Assembly (NCBI GenBank): GCA_021234155.1
Contig: JAJEKV010000005.1
Span: 28,238,689 to 28,302,688 of the forward strand
Direction of reading: 5' to 3'
Origin: Isoetes taiwanensis
Lineage: Eukaryota > Streptophyta > Lycopodiopsida > Isoetales > Isoetaceae
Length of the DNA: 64,000 bases
The translations under genes were made by a program, and so were the position numbers. Numbering within the stretch: position 1 is the first letter of the stretch; each line of letters starts with the position of its first letter. Below, in pieces: positions 45,252 through 56,400 of the stretch. The notes below the pieces were generated by a model. That model saw only the letters and a program-made list of their open reading frames with translations. It searched no databases and was not told the origin of the DNA.

Positions 45252-45570
45252 TGGAAACTGTGTATATACTTGCTCATATGCTCAGTGTGCATAACTTGCT
45301 ACTTCGTTATGCAATATGCACGTTGTTTATCTTACAGTTTGCTTGCCATCTGACAAAAGTATTACGACATTGTTCTTGCAAAAGAGCACATCGTGGGACA
45401 AATTCCGGCATCCTAAGTGTTGAAATCGAGAATTTCCGACATGGAAACCAGTAAGTCCATACTCCTTCCGCGTAGCTTAAAGTTTACAAGAAATATGCTT
45501 GTTGGTTTGCCCGTAGGAGGCAACACCTGGGAATGGAAAATGAAAGGCCTGAATTTATTTTTAGAGGGTA
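45252..45570. other. 5' flank of the PPR gene
   Basis: No gene. It probably contains the PPR promoter on the minus strand; I see no distinctive element. Confidence 0.3.
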
Positions 45571-45581
45571 ACATTTCGTAT

Positions 45582-45670
45582 GGTATTTGGGATGCCATTC
45601 TGGCGTGTACCGGTGGGGCGTTAGCTGGGAGCGGGCCACCGGTACATGCCAGAATGGCAGACCAAATACC
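45582..45670. repeat. Foldback element
   Basis: The arms read GGTATTTGGGATGCCATTCTGG (45582 on) and the complementary CCAGAATGGCAGACCAAATACC, ending at 45670. CACCGGTACA lies inside the right arm. The stem is about 36 bp with few mismatches and the loop about 16 bases. Flanking words resemble those beside the foldback at 50610, so the two may be the same MITE family. Confidence 0.8.
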
Positions 45671-45975
45671 GTGAACCCACAATATGGTATTTGGGGAGCA
45701 AAATTTGTATGCGCTTGCTTCCCCATATGATTTTTGAGGCGCTAGACCATCTTGAGATCCTGCAGGGATGGCGCCAAGCAGAACCTCCCTTCGGCGACGA
45801 TGTGCAGCCGGTTCTGCAAGTCTTGGCAATAGTCTTGAACGTTTTGGAATAACAAGGGCAAAAGCTATGGCGTGACAACAAAGGAAGCGAAATGAAGCAG
45901 TTCTGCCATTTTTCTTGCATCATTGCATCTGTGCAAGCTTATTGAAGCTATGTTTGCTGTATTTTCTATTCATTC

Positions 45976-46276
45976 AGCCTTGCATACTTCTGGCGGCTCC
46001 AGATCAATGGATTCGACTGCAGGTAAGAATCTTGGTAAAATTTGTGGATTCGGTTGCAAATCTTATGTGTTTTTTATGTTTTACAGTGACATTTGATGGA
46101 AATATGATGGCTCAAGCAATCTTGCATGCTTCTGGCGGCTCCAAATCAGGGGATTCGAATGCAGATAGGAGTCTTATAGTCATTATTGTAGATTCGGCTG
46201 CAAGATTTTAGTAAATCTCATGTGCTTTTTATGTTTTATAGTGATATTTGACGGAAATATGATGGCCCAAGCAGAG
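45976..46276 (+). repeat. Tandem duplication of an exon-intron segment
   Basis: The segment CTTGCATACTTCTGGCGGCTCC...GATGGCTCAAGCAAT (45976-46120) is repeated at 46121-46276. The first copy contains a good donor (GCAG|GTAAGA) and acceptor (TTTTACAG|TGACATTTGATGG). The second has lost the GTAAG donor (GCAGATAGG) but keeps the acceptor. Confidence 0.85.
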
Positions 46277-47622
46277 ATTACTCAAGAAACAGGTAAAATC
46301 ACATATATTTTGGAGTGTTCTTGCATGCCTTTAAGATTCCAGGTTTTCATTTCGTATTTTCTTGTGCAAGCAGATATTGATGAAGCCCCTGCTATTGTTG
46401 AAGGCCATAATGAAGCTACATTAGGCATAGATTCTAGACTTTAATATCTTAGTATCTTTACTCTAGTTTTTAATTCTAGGTTTTCATTTTCTGATTTTCG
46501 TGTATGCATGCGTTGAAGGTCAGAATGATGCAATTTTTTAAGGCCAGAATAATACAGCTCTTGGTGCTATAGGTATGTGAAAATACTTCCACTTTTTTTC
46601 AAACTTTTATTGTATTCTGAGCTTCAAATAATATGTTTCTTTATGCATATAGGTGGCGTTGACGTTGAAGACGGTCCTTCATTTAAACTTGATAGTGCAG
46701 TTGAGAGAATGGTAGTTGAGAATAATCTGGAAGAGAAGGCAGAAAGAGAACATGATGTTGATAAGTTGCATGTTGAAAATCAGGAAGGATGCATAGAGAA
46801 TCAAAATCAATGCGCAGTAGTTAAGCTTGTTGACCGTCGTTTTGGCAAGAAGCCCTTGAAGATTCAGGGTTTTAAGGATTTAGATCCAATGTTATTGGAG
46901 AAGGTAAATTCCTTGTCTAGTACCTCATCCGAAACTACTGATAATTGGGCCAGGGGTCGGTTTGATGGATGGAGATTACATACTGGTTTGACAATTGATA
47001 GAAAGATTGAGGAAATTTCGCTTCATGAGTTTGTTGACCAGTTAGAGAAATTCATTCTCTGCATACAATGACAAGATGGTACCAGGTTCCCACCCGAAAC
47101 GTAAGTTCTATTTAGTAGTTTGTAATTAGTATTTATATTTTAAATTTGATAGATTCTAACTTTCTGAATTTATTTAGGTTGCAGAATCTGTATCGTACAT
47201 TCAATAGAATTCTGCGGCGTGCCCAAGATCTTCGAATTCTCAATACAAAGCAAGATGAAAAAATTATAGATATTTTCCATGACGTGCTATCTGCTAAGGC
47301 ACGAAAAAGCCTTGGAAGTAGCGATGCAGGAATCTGCAGCCTGGTTGCATCAGAAAGAGGAAGACGGTTGACATACTTAGCAGGGCAGATCAGATTAAGG
47401 TTTTGGCACATCCAATGCATCACGTTGGAGTTAATACAGGTTTGCAGAAGAGGTACGCCTTTTATTGCATGACAAGATTTCTTATCCGTGGTGGTAAAGA
47501 ACTATGCAAGGTTCGCGATTTTCAATTCAATGTTGGAAAAGATTTTGTAAGGGATTATATTGAATACTGTGAGACCACTTCTAAGAATTGGACATGCACT
47601 ATAAATAAGTGCAAGACTGAGA

Positions 47623-49236
47623 TTTTTTTTTTTTTTTTTTTTTGAGGGTAAGAATTTTTTGATTAATATAAAAATGGTACATGACCTTCTTGTGGGCTCC
47701 ACAATAGGCCAGATAGGAAGTATACAATGCTCTTGGTCACCAGATAGAAAAAATTGTCATAAAAAATACATGCAGCCATCAAATTGAAAAACTACCCTAA
47801 GATCAAGTCCACGTACTATGCTCAAGGTTCTCAACCTCTTCTTCATCCCTGTAAAATGATATGCTCCTCAGCCTTTTAGTTCTTCCAGTACTAGAGGGCG
47901 TGGCCTTCTTCCCAGCTCTTGTAGGTACTATGGGAAGGTAATAGCACTTGTAGAGTGCAATCAAAAAATTATTCCTCAAGATCCTGAAGAATGCAGCCGA
48001 AGGAATACCTAGAAGAATAAGATATGACTACAAGTCGCTCAGGATTGTATGAGAACGCCTGAAGATTTGCCTTCTTCTCCTACTACAGTACTATAGAGGC
48101 TGACTTGCTCTTCCAGAAATGTACTCCACTACCAAGAAGCTCAACCCGCAAGATTTTAAGCAGAAGTAGCACTGTACTAGGCAAGATTGCCAAATGTCTT
48201 CCCACTAGCAAGGTACTATAGGCCTTTCTCCAAGAGCTCCCTCCAATACTAGAGCAACCCGCTACTCCACTAGTATAACTGCCTCAACCTCTTCTCTACA
48301 ATAAAGGTACTATAGACTAGGCTACTCTTTCCACGTAGAGCTTCAAGGCAAAGAAACATATATTTAACAGTTTTGAATACTACGGGAGAAAGCCAATCAC
48401 AGTTCTCATGGAAATTTCCCCAGAGAAGCCTCCAGCCAAATGCTGCAGCCCCACAGATCCATGGCTGCCCCGACATGACAAATAGGAGTTGCAGTGAACA
48501 AAATATATTTATTTCAATAATATCTGCCTCCTGAAGCACACCCCGAAAGATTTGAAGACACTACCATTTAAACAGTATATGAATTGCAGCTACAAGAGAC
48601 ACAGGTCTCCCGTCCTATATTTCTTGCTTTACCAATCTGACATGTACAGATCACCATGTCATCCTCTCTAGCTGGGATAGAGAAAGGGAAAAAAAACCCA
48701 TAGGTGATACCAAGCAAGCAACACAGAAGAACAAAAATAAGCCATTCTATGTCCTCCTCTGCCATGGAGACATGCTGTAGTGAGTGCAGACATAACCACA
48801 GTGAGTGCGGCCTTCAGGTTGCAGTGAGTGCAACAGGAAATTAAGCCAACACCAAACAGGATAGAATAAATGACATATCCAGATCTGAAAAATCAAGCTA
48901 AGTAGCATCTATGTGCTCTAGCATCAGCCAAGAACAGGAGCTGACTACTAGCCTAGTTCTGCCTAAACACAGAAACGCAAATGACAAATGCTTAAAGTCC
49001 CCTACCAGATCAAGTGCAGACGCTAAGAGAGGGAGTTGGAAGTAGCGGCCATACCCCATCCTATCCTCTACTGCAACCGTCACAATAGAAATGGAAAAAG
49101 AGACCTCTGGCTTCTGCCAAGGCTTCCGGAAGAGAGTAGAAGCAGCAAGGTTGCTCTTCCAGCAATCGGACCTGCACAATATTGAAGGCTATGGTCGGGC
49201 GGCCGCCGCCGCCGCCCTAGTTAGGGCGCTCCGTCA
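47623..49236 (-). mobile_element. Poly(A)-type retroposon inserted in the recombinase gene
   Basis: A run of 21 T (47623-47643) followed by GAGGGTAAGAATTTTTTGAT is the reverse of a LINE-like 3' end with a poly(A) tail. The other end is GC-rich (CCGCCGCCGCCGCCC near 49200-49216), like the 5' end of an L1 or SINE. The recombinase reading resumes exactly after T8 (49237-49244). The T-run at both junctions may be the target duplication. No RT is encoded, so the insertion is non-autonomous or its coding part has decayed. Confidence 0.65.
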
Positions 49237-49592
49237 TTTTTTTTGAGTTCCAGACTGAGGATTTTAGGCTGCCAGTCCGTTGTTATGAACCTGATGTTAT
49301 TAATACTTGGAAGCTTCTATTGTTTCATCTACCGACTTATGAAGTCAAGGATAAAATAGGCAGTAGGTTTATCTTCTTGTCTGCAATTAACCGTCCCAGA
49401 TCTGATACATGGTATCAGACGAACCATGCATTGCAGAAAGCCATTTCTAATTGGTTGAATGATATGGTCAGCATTTGTAACATTGAAGGTCATTTCACGA
49501 ATAAGAGTTGCAGGCATACAGCAATTACTCAGATGTTAGTCTCTGGAGTTCCTGTAGAAGTTGGTATGGCGATTACAGGGCGTAAGAACCGG

Positions 49593-49670
49593 AGTCATAC
49601 AAGAGGTACGACCAAAGTGGTGTGGTAGCTAAGTCATACAAGAGGTACGACCAAAGTGGTGTGGTAGCTA
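49593..49670 (+). repeat. 39-bp perfect tandem duplication
   Basis: AGTCATACAAGAGGTACGAC... (39 bases) occurs at 49593-49631 and 49632-49670 without change. It encodes the SYKRYDQSGVVAK segment of the recombinase, so the putative catalytic tyrosine is present twice in that frame. Confidence 0.95.
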
Positions 49671-50151
49671 AGGCTTCAGCGATGGATGTATTGTCTAGTG
49701 GGAAAAAATATTCTGAGTCTTTTCAAGATAATGTTGAAAATCTCAATGTTGGTTTGGCTGGTACAAGTGCTGGAAAGGCTGCAAATTTGTCCAGGCCCCT
49801 ATTTTAGTAGATGATGAGTACACGCGAGATTTTGTTGCTATGTTAGAGTAGAGACCAGAGTTGAAGTATTACTTTCCTGATGATGTTTCTGATCACGTCG
49901 GTACGCGTGCTACAGATTCTTCCTCTAAGAATATCATTTTGACAGGTAATAAAATTGAACACCTTATTATTAATGTTGGAAGTATGTCTGAAGCTGGAGC
50001 ATTGGCTGAAAATTGTAAGTTTTTATATTGTTTTGCTTTTTTATATGTTACAATCTCACTTGTTTCTATTGTGTTATGGAAAAAGTGCTGCTAGTCAGAG
50101 ATCCTAGAAGGTTTAATCTGAAATTGAAGTTGGAGACTGAAGGTTTAATTT

Positions 50152-50348
50152 GAAGATTTAATCTGAAATAGAAGTTGGAGACTTGGAACTTGAAAAACCA
50201 GCAAACTTGGATGTGTTTTGAATGTTCTAAATGTTTTGATGACTGAAGGTTTAATCTGAAGGTTTAATCTGAAATAGAAGTTGGAGACTTGGAACTTGAA
50301 AAACCAGCAAACTTGGATGTGTTTTGAATGTTCTAAATGTTTTGATGT
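50152..50348. repeat. Tandem repeat, ~106-bp period
   Basis: TTTAATCTGAAATAGAAGTTGG...AATGTTCTAAATGTTTTGATG appears at 50157-50242 and 50263-50347. Shorter partial copies (GAAGGTTTAATCTGAA) flank it. Confidence 0.85.
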
Positions 50349-50609
50349 GTTCTAAATGTTGTTATCTGTTTAAACTTCAGGATTGTGATCTATTTAAACT
50401 TGCAAATATGGATTTAAAAAAAAACAGCTCTAGAAACAAAAAATGGATGCAAAACTTACTTCAGAAATCTGTTTTTGCATGTAAACCTGCTATAGCCTGT
50501 AAGCACGGAATGGTAGACTCAACTACCATTCTGCAATAGAATTGGCTGCCACATGGCAGCACCAGAATAACCCACAATGAAATTTTGTGACCCAAACACC
50601 ATATTGTTA

Positions 50610-50715
50610 GGGGTAATGTTTGATGGCTGGCCATTATGTGGGGTGCGACGTGGCGAAGTTAGGGCAAGCCGAGCCGCAGTCCCCCAACGTAATGGCCATC
50701 GCTTCAACATTCCCC
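50610..50715. repeat. Foldback element
   Basis: The left arm GGGGTAATGTTTGATGGC continues into GGCCATTATGTGGGG. The right arm CCCCCAACGTAATGGCC continues into GCTTCAACATTCCCC. The stem is about 40 bp with mismatches, around a loop AAGTTAGGGCAAGCCGAG. GC-rich compared with its flanks. Confidence 0.7.
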
Positions 50716-50719
50716 TCAA

Positions 50720-52740
50720 AAATGTTAGGGCAGTCCACTTTCGCACGTGCCGCCCCTTTTTATTCAATCCGGCGAGCACTAGCAGCCTGCCAGGTGGCAG
50801 TAGTAGCCTGCCAGGTGGGACAGGAAAGTTATAGGATGTAATAAAGGTGATAATATGAAGAAATGTAGCCTGCCCTAACATTTCGTAGAATATTTCTGAA
50901 TCTTCCGGAGAGTGGCTGTGATAGCTTGGGATTCGAGTGACATATAAATGGCAAAGATTTATCGCAGCTAGATAGAACGTTGAGATGTAATGTTTAGTTG
51001 TGGCAGTGACTAGAGGCAGCACAATGGACGAAGTTCAATGCTGCAATTCGTGTATCCCAGGTAATGCTATTCTTCTCTAGTCCCATAAGTAAGATTATGA
51101 TGTTATGGGCATTTGGACTGTTACTGAGGGTCCAAATCCTTGTGAGTGCTTGATCAATTTGAGATCACAGAGACTGCAAAGATCGGCAGTGCCATCACCT
51201 TCACCATAGATGATCTTTGGTAGGTAATCAAACCCAGAGTTAGAATACTTTAGTCTTTCAGGAGTTTTAATACCTATGAAGGTGGCAGAAACAAGCGGAG
51301 CTGCTATATCCTGCATTAATCCAGGTACTCAAGTGCTATAACTTCCAAGTTTATAGCCACATCTTAGTCAAATGTCTCAGTTGGGATTATTAGCAACCCA
51401 AGCGAGAATGGTTTTTTGCTTGGCTAAGGGTATTTTCAAGTTAATGAAGGCATTGCAACTAAATGTGCCAAAGGCAAGAAACACATGAAAGACTCCATAG
51501 CTTTTCAACCTTTAGGCACGTTTTGCATAGAAAATTTGGAAGCACAGTTGACGAGTTTAACTGCAAGAACTTGCATGTTTTTCTTGGAACAACTCTTAAA
51601 ATGAAGCAAGGATAGGTGTTGATCTTACCCAGAGCTGTTGGATCTGATGGCGTTGTTTCTTATGAAGGGATTAATATTTTCCTAAGTCAGAACAGGAATG
51701 ACAAAGATCATTATGCATTTCCTACATTGACATAAAAGGGTTAGAGGGATTAGCTATTGAGTTCCTAATGAACATCTTGCCACTATCTGCTACTCCATAT
51801 AAATTTTACTCTAGATGCAGGTTGTCAATCTTCTAGAAACAGCCTATATTTATCATGCCCTGAGTGAAATGGATATGTATTGACCTTGATATGCTAAGAA
51901 CTTGAGTTGCTCCCTGGCTATTGTTTAGGTTCATTCATCTCTTTACAAATGTGAACACCATGTATTTTAGTTTATGGTCAGTGATAGTTCTGGCTTGGAT
52001 AAGATGTTTTCTCTTCCCAACAAATATTAACATGCATCATGTGCTTTTTCCAGTAAGCAAGAACTATGTTTGAATCTCTGTATTTTAACAATTCATTTTC
52101 TTGATGCTTATCTTATTTTGTTGTTAACTTCGTATCTTCAATGCAATAACTTTCAAATTTTGGTTTCGCACTTTCTTCTCCTATGCAGTTTTATGCAACA
52201 TCAAAAGTTCTGGAATTGAATGTCAAACGCTTGAAATCAACAAATACTAGATAAGGTACATATAAGATTTTTATACTCAATGGTCATACTTTCTAGAGGA
52301 ACATAATTCATATATATTTTCATTCGGCTTTGTTAACCCTTGTGTATTCTTGATTCAAAATTAGGTTTTATTCGGATTTTAAGATTGCAAATCTGAGGCC
52401 ATGATGCCTTGATTTCCAAAAATATCCTTCGGGATCTAAAAGGCCCAGATTTAACTATAAAGCAAAGCATATATAAATCAAAACCTATGCCCCTAGATTT
52501 AAAAAGAAAGAAGGGAAAAAAAAAAGCCCAATAATAACAAGTTCTTAAGATTTCACCCCTTAAACCTTAAGGCCCCTCCCTTAAAAAAAGAAATTATGAA
52601 AGTATATGTCTACATGTAAGGTGAGCCAGAATTTGACCCGTCAAAATTGTTTGTTTGATAAGTGAGAGGGCATACTCTCAAACATCATTTGACCCATCAA
52701 TATTATTTGGTGGATAAGTTTCAAAAGTATAAAAGTTTCA
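50720..52740. other. No gene recognised
   Basis: AT-rich intergenic sequence. A duplicated word AGCAGCCTGCCAGGTGG / AGTAGCCTGCCAGGTGG lies near 50781-50820. Plus-strand text at 51390-51740 looks faintly coding (repeated Lys/Gly-rich pieces) but no frame holds. Confidence 0.4.
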
Positions 52741-52742
52741 AG

Positions 52743-53188
52743 GGGAAATTCCAAATATCTCCCTCGAAGTTTGCAAAATTTCCAAAAATACCCTCCAAAT
52801 GAAGATCATTTTTTGGAAAAATAAAAAACCCTCCAAATAAAGATCATTTTTTAGAAAAATAAAAATAGAGTTTTTGTTGCTCCTCAAATTAAAAAGTTGT
52901 CTTTACAAATATTATAGATTAAGATAAGATCTTCCCAACAAAATCAAATTCATCAATTCATCTAAATTAGAGTCGAAATTCATAAATTATGCTCATTTAT
53001 TTCATTTTTTATAGCACTTACTTAAAACATTGTAACTTGAAAACTTCCAACTCCGTCTACTGTTGTGCACAAGCACATATGTTAGTTGGTTGATCACAAA
53101 AAAGTTATTGCCATTTCAGCCAACTACCTGTTTCTAGGGGTATTTTTGAAATATTTGTAAACTTGAGAGGTATATCTGGAATTTTCCC
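52743..53188. mobile_element. MITE-like element, 446 bp
   Basis: The left end GGGAAATTCCAAATATCTCCCTCGAAGTTTGC is matched by the reverse complement of the right end (GCAAACTTGAGAGG-like text to GGAATTTTCCC at 53188). The TIRs are about 55 bp with a few mismatches. Inside is a tandem duplication of about 40 bp (CCTCCAAAT.AAGATCATTTTTT.G, near 52792-52870). No coding capacity. Confidence 0.7.
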
Positions 53189-53422
53189 AAAAAGTAACTC
53201 AATGGAGATGCATAAGTGATTATTTCAGAAACAAGGCCTGACCAAAACGAGAGCTATATAAGCAGTTTGTCCAACTTGCCTCTTATTAACGACTTAGGTG
53301 AGTAACATTCAATGTATCAACGGTGTCATTCCTACGTCCACAATTTCCCTCATTGGGAGAAACGATTTCCAATCAAAATTGAGACAAATTAATATATAAA
53401 CAAATGTTTTATGATAAAAAAG

Positions 53423-56400
53423 TTAGAAGGAAAGCTTCTTCTTTGGCCGCTTTGAATCAAGTTCATTCATCCAATCTGAAAGATTTTGAAGTCCCGTAAT
53501 TCCATAATAAACAACAAATACTAGAAGTACCATGAGACCAAAGAAAAAACCCCATTTAATTGCAAATATGGAAAGGTCCTGCAATGATATCCCTCAAATA
53601 TTAGCTACTTAGATATAGAAATCAAATATAGAAATCCTTTTACCTTCCATTTTGATTGTTTGTTTTTATCAGAAGCCCGATTTTTCCTCTGTTTTTTGCC
53701 CGTCTTAGACAGATCAAACTTTTCCTGAAGTCACCAAATAAAAAGCATGGTAAGATGTTCTATACATTTTGCAAACAAAACACCGCAGGAAGAACCTCAC
53801 CTTTGAATTTGTATTTTTCCTTTCCCGTAGCTCCTGCTCGTCATTTACAGTCCTTATAGCTTGCATTCTCAAACACTCCTCATCACAAGCAAGTAATCCC
53901 ACAAAAGAGGACGCTTTGCTCAGACTTTTTCCATTTCCTTGGTTAGATTGATGAGCTTGAACCTGAAAGCACATCATTTCACATTTTCTGCGCTGGCATA
54001 TACACCGCACAGTTACCTGCAAGAGCATTATCACAAAATGGGTGATACAAATCTACAGAAGTGCCTTATTTGCGGAGTATACCTTTTTCCGACATTCTTC
54101 TGGACAAGGACCTAAATGACAAATCTCAGCGCATAAATGTGCGCAATGGCTCATTTTCCTGCAAATGTCTTGTATTCAATAAAAATGAGATGATCCAATG
54201 CTTCATATAATAGTTAGTAGAAATACTGAGATAATAATGTAAATCTGTAAGCAGGATAGAGGGATTATAAATCAATTTACAGTGACTGACTTGTATAAGG
54301 AGCAAGGCAAAACAGATGGCAATGTAGATACGCTTATATGTAGCTGGTGTGATCAAGGAACCAATGTTATATGCCCTATCTTTGTGCTTTAATTCCATCC
54401 CTGACCATGAAAAGATGCAAAGAGAGCATAAGCAGAAGAAAGAACCAAACCTGTGACAAGGACCTTTGCATGAAAGCAACTTTCTTTGCTCCTCATTTGA
54501 AAGTGTAGAAAACAAGTTGCATTTGAAAACATGGGTAAGTGATCCACAGTAACATCCTTTCTTTATGAGTGCCTCACAAGGTGGACAGCTTCCACTGTGG
54601 CAAGGGAGTTCACACTTGTGAGGACAAACAGGAATACGTACCTGTCAAAAGACCAACAAGCAATTGGGCAACATAAGGAAGTATCGTAACCTGAACAGTT
54701 GGATCTTCATTCTTACAAACAATGATGTGCAGTAGCTTAGTTTGCATAACTTACTACTTACAACTTCAAAATTTACATATAAAATATTTCTTGGCCATGC
54801 CCTTTTTGTATGAAAAACAAACAGCTATCATGGTATAGATGACATCATCAAATGACTTTGGCCACTCGCATTCAACTGCCACTGAGGCTGCATGGAGGAA
54901 CGAAGACTGCTGCTAAGCTAAGCTTATGACTGTCTAGATCCATGGTGTTAAATGAAGCCATAGATTTGCTAGAATTTCATTGGGTCACTGGTTCCTCCAC
55001 GTGGACGTACAAGTTGGGCTCAGAGTTGGTGAACCCAACCACTGGTACTGTGGAGATAGGGTTTCTAATTTATTGACATCTGCCCTCTTTTTCAACGGAC
55101 TATTTATCCTGACAATAAAATGACAAAAAAGTGAATATGGCCCTTTCATTTAACATATGCATCCTTTCAAATATTACCACTTTCATTAACCCCCATCCAG
55201 TGGAGAAAAATTGACCAGATGCATAAACGATGATCAACTAACCTTTTGGCATGAATAGGTGCATTTCATGCAGGTGTCTATCACCCCTGGATGAGTGTTT
55301 CTTAATGGGAGTTCTTTGGAGTCTGTAGTTTCCAATCTTCGCGGAATTGTTATTGCATGGCAAAGCATAGTGCAACTGTGATTTCCACAAGCTAAAACGT
55401 TCCCACAAGGATTACCACAAGAAAATACTGAACGTTGAGAGCATTGCACCTGCATGAATGATGCAAATTGAGTTCCCAGACAGATAGAAAACTGAGGCAA
55501 TATTTAGCAGAGAGATCAAAAGTGGAACTTGCCATCTTCTCATGGCCGTTATGTTTCCCAAGGCACTGCAACTGCACAATTTCGGAACAAGGTGGACAAG
55601 GTGATCCCCCTTTTGGGACACTGTTCACAACACCTTTCCTGCGCTTTGCAGAATATTCTGGATTTGGAGGAGGTCTAGGTCCATGACACCTGTAAAACAA
55701 TAAATCATTACTTCTGACAGAACAACAAGAGAGAATGCTGTCAATGGAAGCATACATACTTCACTTTACATTTATGGCCACATAAGAGCTCCGTATCACA
55801 AACTAATTGACAAGGTGGGCATCCTCCATAGTGACACCGGTGTGGCTGCAAGTATAAAAACCATTATCTTCTAGTATAAAAGAAAAATTATTGCTATGAT
55901 ACATAAAAAAGTTGACTGGTAGATTAACTGGAAAAATAATGGATATACATAATCCACAAGATGTGGTAACTGATAATCCAGAAGATGCCAATGATACATG
56001 TACTGAAGTGTTCTCTTGGTATAAACTTTCTAAATGAAGTCACTAACATTATGGTGATCGTGACAAAACTTCGCCCATCATAATTTAATCTTTGACTTTC
56101 TGACAAACAGGAAGTGCCAGGCCATGTTTTCTTGAAACTGTTCTTTTAAAGTATTACTTCATGTACTAGAAACACAAGTTATGCTGATCCATTATCAACA
56201 TTATTCGTAAACACCAGATCAAGAAAGAGAGAAGACAGAAACAAGCTAGAAATGGATAATGAAAGGGAGCTGAATGTTGGATCTGAAACATGATATCAAG
56301 AAAGGGAAGAAATATGGTATCATCATGGATAACTTACCTTACATTTGGTGCCATGCTGACAAGTTGGAGAAACAAGGCATGGTTTGGGGCAACGAGGAGG

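Larger units (their letters stand above)
46242..50040 (+). pseudogene. Crypton-like tyrosine recombinase gene, intron-containing, broken
   Basis: Putative exons: 46242-46292 (with ATGATGG at 46259), pieces at 46374-46440 and about 46530-46570, 46653-47100, 47178-47622, then after an insertion 49245-49800 and 49850-50015. The order of motifs matches Crypton/DUF3504 recombinases: WARGRFDGWRLHTGL, FVDQLEKFI, FPPETLQNLYRTFNRILR (across the 47101-47177 intron), then YCMTRFLIRGGKELCKVRDFQF, VEYCE-like YIEYCETTSKNW, WYQTNHALQKAI, CNIEGHFTNKSCRHTAIT, GVPVEVGMAITGRKN and SYKRYDQSG. Such enzymes cut and rejoin DNA through a tyrosine; the likely nucleophile is Tyr in SYKRY. Damage: an in-frame TGA at 47069, a frameshift near 47340, a 1.6-kb insertion, and a frameshift near 49590. 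The usual H of H-x-x-R and of G-H-(R/K) are K and R here. It may be a Crypton element or a domesticated relative. Confidence 0.7.

Noticed and set aside
49196-49216. GCC-repeat as a coding poly-Ala or poly-Pro tract
   Set aside because: It sits at the GC-rich end of the retroposon insertion with no supporting frame.
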